This document shows, piece after piece, positions 1 to 4,612 of a DNA stretch of 5,288 nucleotides. The stretch comes from Sphingobacterium sp. (GTDB lineage Bacteria; Bacteroidota; Bacteroidia; SpSt-205): positions 1 through 5,288 of the forward strand of contig JAPYWM010000106.1 in assembly GCA_028276345.1 (NCBI GenBank), in the 5' to 3' direction. The notes beneath the pieces are model-generated. The model saw only the letters and a program-made list of their open reading frames with translations. It had not been told where the DNA came from and made no database searches. The position numbers and the translations under genes were made by a program. Position 1 is the first letter of the stretch; each line of letters starts with the position of its first letter.

Positions 1-403
1 GGAGGTTTTCATCCTGAGCAGCGATTTTATCGATAGCTTTTCGCATAGATTCTATGCGAGATGCGTTGATAGGCTGGAAGAATCGGGCTTTTTCAGCGTA
101 TTTTTCGGTAAACCAGCCGGGTTCGCCAGGAAGGCTATTGAGGTAGTCCAGGAGGGGCTGAAGGCGGGCCGGGGGGTAGCGCTTCGCATCGCTTTCCACA
201 AGGGCCTTTGCTAAGATGTAGGCATACGTCGCATAGTCGGAGGCGATGACGTGGAAGCCCCGTGCTTTGAGGGCATGCGCCACCCGCCCACTGCCTGAAA
301 AAGGGTCCAAAATCGTCCGGATAGGCTCATGGTTCCGGATAAACTCTACCACGCTGGTAATCCAGGGTAAGAGGGCACGTTTAGAGCCGAGGTATTTGAT
401 CAT
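1..403 (-). CDS. D12-class adenine-N6 DNA methyltransferase, N-terminal part (cut by window edge)
   Basis: The first 134 residues are visible; the C-terminus lies beyond base 1. The N-terminus carries the D12-family (alpha-class, Dam-like) signature: KYLGSKR at residues 3-9 (motif X, SAM pocket), then DPFSGSGRVA at 33-42 (motif I, SAM-binding loop) and an acidic residue D56 at the end of the next strand (motif II position). Members of this family transfer a methyl group from SAM to adenine N6 in a specific DNA site, either as orphan enzymes or as the modification half of a type II restriction system. The catalytic DPPY motif would lie outside the window, so activity and target cannot be judged. 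The ATG at 403 overlaps the stop of the upstream cytochrome gene in an ATGA arrangement, which implies co-transcription and probably translational coupling. No restriction endonuclease is visible; any partner would be to the left. I am sure of the family, not of the specificity. Confidence 0.88.
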   Translation of the reverse strand, partial: MIKYLGSKRALLPWITSVVEFIRNHEPIRTILDPFSGSGRVAHALKARGFHVIASDYATYAYILAKALVESDAKRYPPARLQPLLDYLNSLPGEPGWFTEKYAEKARFFQPINASRIESMRKAIDKIAAQDENL

Positions 404-2079
404 GGGAGCTGGGAGAGGGCTTTTTTGGGGGGGTCGTAGTCGGGGTCAAGGTGGCGGGCGGTGGTCCAGTGTTTTCGGGCGAGGTCGGGGCGGCCCATCT
501 GGTAGGCGGCGAGGCCAGCGTTGTACTGGTACTGGGGGTTGAAAGGTTGGAGGGCGAGGATTTTCTGGAAACGTTCGTAGGCGGTGGCCGGGGTGAAGCG
601 CCCCAGCTGAAGGCCCACCATTGTAGCGCGAAAGTGCGCATCGGGGTGCTGGGGGGCTTTTTTGGCGAGGTTTTCCCACCAGGTGAGGGCTTCGTTCAGG
701 CGGCCTGTGGCTTCGAGGAGGTAGCCTTTGAGCTCAAAGAGGAGGAGGGCGGAGTCGCGTTGGAGGGCTTTTTCGGTCCAGGGGAGGGCCTCTTGGGAGC
801 GGCCCGTGAGGTAAAGTGCCTGCGCGAATGCTGCCGGATGCGGGTGGCGGGTTAGGATAGACAGGGCTTGGGGCAGGGCAGAGGCTTCGCCGCCTTCGGT
901 GTGCCATTTGAGGTAGGCGTAGCCTACGAGGGCGGAGTCGGGGTTTTCTTCGGTAGCGCAGAGGAGACGGGGAGGATTCGCAATGGGTCGCCGGGCGTCG
1001 GGCCGCACGACGCGGATATAGTGGTCTGTAAACCGCACATGGGGGATATCGATCGTGGTATCCCGGGGCATGTGGCAGGAGACGCAGCCCGTGGTAGGAT
1101 GGGCGGGGTTCTTACAGCCGGTGGTGTGGCAGCTCTGGCAGCGCGCTTCGTAGGTGGGGACGGGGGTGGTGGGATGCGGGTGGTGGCAGGTGAGGCAGGA
1201 GGCTTGCCCTAACTGAAAGCACTTGGAGCGTTTGAGCCGCTCCACGTGGGAGGCGATGCCGAAGGCGCCCAGGTCAGCCTTTTCGGGGAGGAAGATAGCC
1301 GCCCACTGGGCGAGAGTGTCGCCCGGGTGGAAGCGGGGCCGCTTCTGGACAGTGATGCCCTCTAAGTGGCAGCGGCTGCAGACGTCCATTTGCCTATCGG
1401 CCGGCCATCGGTGCCAATGGTACGCGGGATCTCTGGGATTCTGTACGTGCTTACTGGCGGGGCCGTGGCAGGACTCGCAGCCGAGCGGCCCGCCGACCTC
1501 GGTGTAGCGGTTGTAGGTATTGGACACAGGGCGGAAGCCGCTCGCATGACAGGCTAAACAGCTGGGCTGGATCTCCCGGCTGAATCGGCTATTGTGGCCA
1601 TCGTGGTAGCCGGGGGAAAGGTCCCAGCGTTTTTTAGCCACGTACCAGGTAAGGGGGGCTTCGTAGAGGTAACCGTCCCGCCACAAAAGGTACGAGCGGG
1701 TCTGGTGACCCGACCCAATGGTGAAATCTACCCGTTCTCGCCGGAGGTATAGGGTGTCCCGGCCTCGAAGACGCGCCTCATAGATGTAGAGGCTGTCGCG
1801 CTCCCAACGTGCCCAGTAGTAAAAGTCCCGGTGTGGATCATAGGCCGGCGGCGCCGAAAAGTCCTCAATCCGCTCTAAGGCAGGCGTTACCGGGAGGAGG
1901 GAGTGGGCCTTCCAGGTTTTCTGGTAGGCGGTGTGAATATCAGCATGGCAGGAGGCGCAAACCTGATCGCCCACATAGGTAGGCTCATCTCGGGGGGTTT
2001 GCAGGGCAGAGCGGTTGCAGGAGAGGTACAGGGCAAGGCCTGTGGGGAATAGCCAGAAGCCCCAGCGCACAAGAGCCAT
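400..2079 (-). CDS. Multiheme cytochrome c (seven CxxCH) with C-terminal TPR domain, exported
   Basis: The 559-residue protein starts with a short hydrophobic signal ending in LYLSC (Cys21), a relaxed lipobox, so it is probably an exported lipoprotein. Seven CxxCH heme-attachment motifs begin at residues 41, 174, 201, 234, 295, 314 and 332. The third is in the CESCHGPASKH context and the last in CVSCHMPRD, both typical of the cytochrome c554-like/doubled-CxxCH families often fused to TPRs. Residues about 417-555 form roughly four TPR-like helical pairs (for example around ALYLTGRSQEALPWTEKAL), likely a protein-docking module. The expected role is periplasmic or cell-surface electron transfer; the redox partner is unknown and no catalytic assignment is justified. 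The ATG at 2079 lies inside the 3' end of the tRNA-Thr gene. A GTG at 2070 would give the signal MRWGFWLFPTGLALYLSC and lies just outside the tRNA, so it may be the true start; the next Met is residue 231. The stop overlaps the start of the methyltransferase. Confidence 0.9.
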   Translation of the reverse strand: MALVRWGFWLFPTGLALYLSCNRSALQTPRDEPTYVGDQVCASCHADIHTAYQKTWKAHSLLPVTPALERIEDFSAPPAYDPHRDFYYWARWERDSLYIYEARLRGRDTLYLRRERVDFTIGSGHQTRSYLLWRDGYLYEAPLTWYVAKKRWDLSPGYHDGHNSRFSREIQPSCLACHASGFRPVSNTYNRYTEVGGPLGCESCHGPASKHVQNPRDPAYHWHRWPADRQMDVCSRCHLEGITVQKRPRFHPGDTLAQWAAIFLPEKADLGAFGIASHVERLKRSKCFQLGQASCLTCHHPHPTTPVPTYEARCQSCHTTGCKNPAHPTTGCVSCHMPRDTTIDIPHVRFTDHYIRVVRPDARRPIANPPRLLCATEENPDSALVGYAYLKWHTEGGEASALPQALSILTRHPHPAAFAQALYLTGRSQEALPWTEKALQRDSALLLFELKGYLLEATGRLNEALTWWENLAKKAPQHPDAHFRATMVGLQLGRFTPATAYERFQKILALQPFNPQYQYNAGLAAYQMGRPDLARKHWTTARHLDPDYDPPKKALSQLP

Positions 2080-2145
2080 CTGGCGGATTCGAACCGCCGA
2101 CCTGCTGATTACGAATCAGCTGCTCTACCGCTGAGCTAAGATGGC
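2074..2145 (-). tRNA. tRNA-Thr (anticodon CGU)
   Basis: A complete 72-nt cloverleaf can be folded by eye. The acceptor stem is GCCATCT pairing perfectly with AGATGGC, the D stem is GCTC/GAGC, and the anticodon stem is GCTGA/TCAGC around the loop TTCGTAA (anticodon CGT, reading ACG Thr codons). The variable loop is five bases, and the T arm is GGCGG/CCGCC around TTCGAAT. The discriminator is U, which is compatible with threonine tRNAs. CCA is not encoded. A TATCTTTG box lies 8 nt upstream. The 3' acceptor strand contains the annotated ATG of the downstream cytochrome gene. Confidence 0.96.
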
Positions 2146-2153
2146 AGCAGGCG

Positions 2154-2161
2154 CAAAGATA
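2154..2161 (-). promoter_or_regulatory. Bacteroidota-type -7 box (TATCTTTG) for tRNA-Thr
   Basis: Read on the minus strand, TATCTTTG matches the Bacteroidota -7 consensus TAnnTTTG and ends 8 nt before the first base of tRNA-Thr. A clear TTTG-type -33 element is not seen at the expected distance. With no obvious promoter between tRNA and cytochrome, it probably also drives the cytochrome and methyltransferase genes. Confidence 0.6.
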
Positions 2162-2217
2162 AGGATTTCTCCGGAAGTGCTTTCTTGGTAAGGCATGCGA
2201 ATCCGCCTGTGCCTACT

Positions 2218-2865
2218 TCATGGCAGAGGCCCCACGTAGCGCCCCTGCCGCAGGAGCCAGCTGGCGGCCCACAGCGCCCCTTCTGCAAAAACCCGCCGGT
2301 CATAAGCCCGATGGATGATTTCCACCGTTTCGTAAGGGCCACTTAGAAGGATGCGATGTTCCCCCACGACCTCGCCGACGCGCACGCTATGGATGGCTTT
2401 GAGCGCGGGGAAAAAGGTATGCAGGTGTTTCGCGGTGCCGCTGGGGAAATCGACTTTGTGGCGGTGGTGGGTTTCTACGAGTACCCCCTCCCAGTCGGGG
2501 TAGGTGGAGAAGGTTTCTTTCAGGGCGTGGAGGAGGGTTTCCATGAGGCGGATACCCCGGGCGAAGTTGCTGGCGAAGAGCCAGCGGGGAGCCGGCAGGC
2601 TCTTCGCCCAGGCGATAAGGGCCTCTTGCTTATTTTCCCAGCCGGTGGTGCCGGTCACCAGCGCCTTCCCGCTATGGAGGGCACCCCGAACTACCGCCTC
2701 TACCTGGCTGGCATGCGAAAAGTCTATCACCACATCGGCGGGAAGGCTTTCCCAGTCTATGTTTTCTACTCGGCTGACTTGGCCGGTGAGGGTGTAGCCC
2801 TTCTCCTGAGCGAGGGTAGCCAAGAGCTGGCCCATCCGTCCCCGCCCCACCAGAAATAGCCGCAT
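2218..2865 (-). CDS. dapB: 4-hydroxy-tetrahydrodipicolinate reductase (DapB), intact copy
   Basis: DapB reduces 4-hydroxy-tetrahydrodipicolinate with NAD(P)H to tetrahydrodipicolinate, in the cytoplasmic diaminopimelate/lysine pathway. The 215-residue product has the nucleotide-binding loop GRGRMG at residues 7-12, VVIDFSHA near 45-52, GTTGW at 72-76 and ASNFARGI at 98-105. It also has the family signature ETHHRHKVDFPSGTA at 131-145, with the His pair (133/134) and Lys137 expected at the active site. It is somewhat shorter than the 240-270 residues common in the family, but no motif is missing, so it should be functional. The start is fixed by the glycine loop, which needs every residue from Met1. 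Only 3 nt separate a weak TACTTTCG box from this ATG, so the message may be leaderless. The gene is divergent from a dead aroF copy; a decayed second dapB lies at 4258-4559. Confidence 0.95.
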   Translation of the reverse strand: MRLFLVGRGRMGQLLATLAQEKGYTLTGQVSRVENIDWESLPADVVIDFSHASQVEAVVRGALHSGKALVTGTTGWENKQEALIAWAKSLPAPRWLFASNFARGIRLMETLLHALKETFSTYPDWEGVLVETHHRHKVDFPSGTAKHLHTFFPALKAIHSVRVGEVVGEHRILLSGPYETVEIIHRAYDRRVFAEGALWAASWLLRQGRYVGPLP

Positions 2866-2868
2866 GAG

Positions 2869-2876
2869 CGAAAGTA
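2869..2876 (-). promoter_or_regulatory. Possible -7 box (TACTTTCG) of dapB
   Basis: On the minus strand TACTTTCG resembles TAnnTTTG with one mismatch and ends 3 nt before the dapB ATG, implying a leaderless or nearly leaderless mRNA if used. The aligned site in the dead dapB copy reads TACCTCCG, further from consensus. No -33 element is apparent, so this is tentative. Confidence 0.3.
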
Positions 2877-2889
2877 CAGGCTTTTCGGA

Positions 2890-2908
2890 GTTCCCTTGCT
2901 AAGGGAAC
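2890..2908. repeat. Perfect 8-bp inverted repeat with 3-nt loop
   Basis: GTTCCCTT, the loop GCT and AAGGGAAC form a perfect hairpin. It sits exactly at the deletion junction of the truncated aroF copy and overlies the position where the intact copy has its TACCTTTG promoter box. No T-run follows on either strand, so it is not a canonical intrinsic terminator. It may be a chance product of the deletion or the structure that promoted it. Confidence 0.6.
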
Positions 2909-3112
2909 CTACGCGCTGGGAAATTGGAAAAGAAGGGATAGCCTTCTCTGGATAGCGGGGCCGTGTAGTGTGGAGAGCCGCAGTCAGCTTCTAAGTACGG
3001 CTCGGGCCCTTCGGGACATAGGCGTTAGGGCCCTGCGGGGCGGCGCCTTCAAAGCTCGCACCTCCCCCTAACAGTTTTCAGGGGCATAGGAGCCGAAGCC
3101 ATAGACCTCCTC
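2898..3112 (+). pseudogene. Truncated aroF (DAHP synthase) remnant, codons ~71-141
   Basis: This is a degenerate copy of part of the DAHP synthase gene at 4613. From 2898 it aligns with 4823 onwards at about 92% identity (13 differences in 56 codons counted by hand). It includes the codons for IAGPCSVES and LRGGAFKARTSP, sharing the unusual KARTS spelling. Relative to the intact copy, about 230 bp (4593-4822) are missing, removing the start codon and the first 70 codons. An extra A after the TCCCCC run (around 3071) creates an immediate TAA and a frameshift, followed by further small indels. Similarity fades after about 3112. Six of the 56 codons differ in amino acid, including Thr to Arg before the conserved LRGGAFK, as expected for neutral decay. 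It cannot make an enzyme. The stretch 3113-3175 that follows shows nothing recognisable. Confidence 0.88.
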
Positions 3113-3175
3113 TTCCTGGCCTTTTCTCAGGAGGATAGGAAACTAACCCGACTTTTGTATTCCGCGTAGGGGGGA

Positions 3176-3203
3176 TTGATTTGCAAAGATCGCATTATCT
3201 TTG
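3176..3203 (+). promoter_or_regulatory. Putative promoter of the lipoprotein gene
   Basis: TTG at 3176-3178 (possible -33 element) and TATCTTTG at 3196-3203 (-7 element) are separated by 17 nt, slightly short of the usual Bacteroidota spacing. The -7 octamer is identical to that before tRNA-Thr. It ends 8 nt before the ATG at 3212 and 26 nt before the ATG at 3230, so it bears on the start choice and rules against an ATG at 3176. Confidence 0.5.
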
Positions 3204-3211
3204 CCCTTGGT

Positions 3212-4195
3212 ATGAAGTACGCAAGTCTCATGCGGAACGCAGGCCTCCTTATGGCCCTCAGTGTAGCCCTCTTCGTGGGCTGTAAGAAAGAAACGGTAGC
3301 TGGCGATTCTAAAGAGCAGAATGGGCCGAGTCTGACCGTAGCTGGCGATCCCGGTGTAGTCATAGGTGATCAGACCCTCCCATCTCGCACTCACCTTCTT
3401 CGCTTCAAGCTAATTGCGCAAAAAGGTTCGGGTAAGGATGACGCCGACCTAAAGGAATACACCATAACGGGAACTAACAACCTCGTAAATGTCCGTCGTC
3501 CAGCTCCTAATGGACAAAGCTTTACGATTGACACCACAATGAGAATTACAGGAGCGAATGACCAATCCTATACTATAACCTTCACCGTCATCGATAAAAA
3601 CGATAAGTCGGCCAGTAAGAAATTCATGATTAGATTCTTCCGGCCTACTGTCCGGGATACTGCCCAGTATATTTTAGTCCCCTCCGCGTGGTACGTGGAT
3701 AGTCTCCTAAATGCATCCTATACCAATCAGTCCGACAATAAAGGCACTCATCTGCGTTATCAGGTAAGCACAGGTACGTTTACGCTTCAAAGTCGTATTC
3801 AGGCTGACGGTAATCCCAATGAAATTCTGTTTATTTATTGGTACAGTAGTGTTTATGGACGGCATAGTGTCATATCGCCTGCCATTTTAAGAAATCCCCT
3901 GTATGATGGCACTACTCTGGAGTGGGATAATCCCTCTACTCTGACCACCAACTTCAGAGAAGCCTCCTCCAGTGTAAACTTTGCTACTGTAGGGTATGCC
4001 GACATTATTAATGCCTACAATAATGGAGCTCCTATCAATAATGAATTCCCTAGTAATGCTGATCAGCGAGCGGTATGCACGAATGGCCGCGTACTGGCCT
4101 TCAAGCAGGGAAATATTTATGGCCTTATCCGAGTGGAGTCTGTGACGTCTGGTGGCCCCGGAGCCACGCTCTCTGTCAAGGTCGCCCGTCCATAA
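3212..4195 (+). CDS. Unrecognised exported lipoprotein with Ig-like N-terminal region
   Basis: The product is 327 residues and I do not recognise a named family. It opens with MKYASLMRNAGLLMALSVALF followed by VGC, a lipoprotein signal with Cys24 as the likely lipidated residue and KKE after it. Residues about 35-150 are rich in short beta strands; the stretch around YTITFTVIDKNDKSASKKF resembles the last strands of an Ig-like/PKD-type fold common in Bacteroidota surface proteins. The rest (150-327) is Asn/Ser/Thr/Tyr-rich and also beta-like, with a single later Cys and no visible catalytic motif. A TVAGD pentapeptide is repeated near residues 29 and 43. An alternative start at 3230 still gives a good signal (MRNAGLLMALSVALFVGC) and would leave a normal leader after the promoter box. 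Base composition is lower in GC than the neighbours (hand counts 47% at 3481-3540 and 37% at 3781-3840, versus 58% at 721-780), suggesting transfer or a fast-evolving gene. It has its own promoter and terminator, so it is monocistronic. Confidence 0.82.
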   Translation: MKYASLMRNAGLLMALSVALFVGCKKETVAGDSKEQNGPSLTVAGDPGVVIGDQTLPSRTHLLRFKLIAQKGSGKDDADLKEYTITGTNNLVNVRRPAPNGQSFTIDTTMRITGANDQSYTITFTVIDKNDKSASKKFMIRFFRPTVRDTAQYILVPSAWYVDSLLNASYTNQSDNKGTHLRYQVSTGTFTLQSRIQADGNPNEILFIYWYSSVYGRHSVISPAILRNPLYDGTTLEWDNPSTLTTNFREASSSVNFATVGYADIINAYNNGAPINNEFPSNADQRAVCTNGRVLAFKQGNIYGLIRVESVTSGGPGATLSVKVARP

Positions 4196-4220
4196 GGGTT
4201 AGATAGTCGATGATTTTCTG

Positions 4221-4258
4221 GGGGCAGGCCGGGATAGGTCTGCCCCTTTTTTATTTTT
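4221..4258 (+). terminator. Intrinsic terminator of the lipoprotein gene
   Basis: GGGGCAGGCC (4221-4230) pairs with GGTCTGCCCC (4237-4246) in a 10-bp stem with one G-U pair and a GGGATA loop. It is followed directly by six T, an A and five more T. It lies 26 nt after the lipoprotein stop. The T-tract runs into the stop codon of the dead dapB copy on the other strand; the minus strand lacks a T-run, so termination should be one-directional. Confidence 0.9.
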
Positions 4259-4559
4259 CACGGGAAGGGGCTGAAATAGGCATTTGGGTGGGGGAGCCAG
4301 CTGGCGGCCCAGCGGGCTCCTTCGGCAAAGGTCCGCCGATCCCATGCCCGATGCCCTATCTCTATGCGCTCATAGAGGCCGCTGAGAGGGAGGCGGTGCT
4401 TTCCCACCCGCACGCTATGGAGGGCTTTGGGATGGGGGAGGGTTTCGCGGAGCTGCTGGGAGCATCGGCCCATCTGACCCCCTACGGGATAGCCTTTTTC
4501 ATGAGCGAGGGTGGCCATCAGGCGCCCCATGCGCCCCGCCCCACCAGAAATAGCCGCAT
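4258..4559 (-). pseudogene. Internally deleted, frameshifted second dapB
   Basis: This is a dapB remnant in the same divergent position relative to aroF as the intact dapB. The first 8 codons match the intact copy exactly (MRLFLVGR). One base is then missing in codon 9, which shifts the frame; after it the reading resumes as RMGRLMATLAHEKGY up to about base 4465. There roughly 113 codons (about 33-145 of the intact protein) are deleted, removing GTTGW, ASNFARGI and the whole ETHHRHK catalytic signature. The C-terminal part follows in frame, from KALHSVRVG through FAEGARWAASWL to the stop, with four further residues missing after SVRVG. It cannot be a reductase. Over 35 C-terminal codons I count about 70% nucleotide but 74% amino-acid identity with the intact DapB. 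Most divergence therefore predates its death and happened under protein-level selection. Confidence 0.9.
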
Positions 4560-4584
4560 GAGCGGAGGTACAGGCTTTTCGGAG

Positions 4585-4592
4585 TACCTTTG
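4585..4592 (+). promoter_or_regulatory. -7 box (TACCTTTG) of aroF
   Basis: TACCTTTG is a perfect TAnnTTTG match ending 20 nt before the aroF ATG, a normal leader length. No clear TTTG -33 element is seen. In the truncated aroF copy the aligned bases read TTCCCTTG (2891-2898), so the box is destroyed there. Confidence 0.55.
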
Positions 4593-4612
4593 TTTTTGTT
4601 TTGAATGAAAGT

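Noticed and set aside
246..1557. Long open frames on the plus strand opposite the cytochrome and methyltransferase
   Set aside because: They are Gly/Val/Arg-rich antisense readings of GC-rich coding sequence, with no recognisable motif, and the minus-strand proteins are unambiguous.
2074..2145. tRNA-Thr as an integration site for a mobile element
   Set aside because: No second copy of the tRNA 3' end, no integrase and no flanking repeats are visible in the window; the duplicated block lies on the 5' side of the tRNA.
2191..2214. Terminator after dapB
   Set aside because: The hairpin has a 5-bp outer and 3-bp inner stem with a mismatched loop and no following T-run on the minus strand.
2356..2859. 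Plus-strand frames opposite dapB
   Set aside because: They are shadows of dapB; DapB motifs are continuous on the minus strand.
3127..3394. Minus-strand frames over the lipoprotein start
   Set aside because: No motif is seen, they overlap the promoter and signal peptide of a better-supported plus-strand gene, and they have no promoter of their own.
4210..4608. Plus-strand frame of 132 codons after the terminator
   Set aside because: It begins inside the terminator region and is antisense to the dapB remnant; its apparent length reflects the old coding sequence on the other strand.
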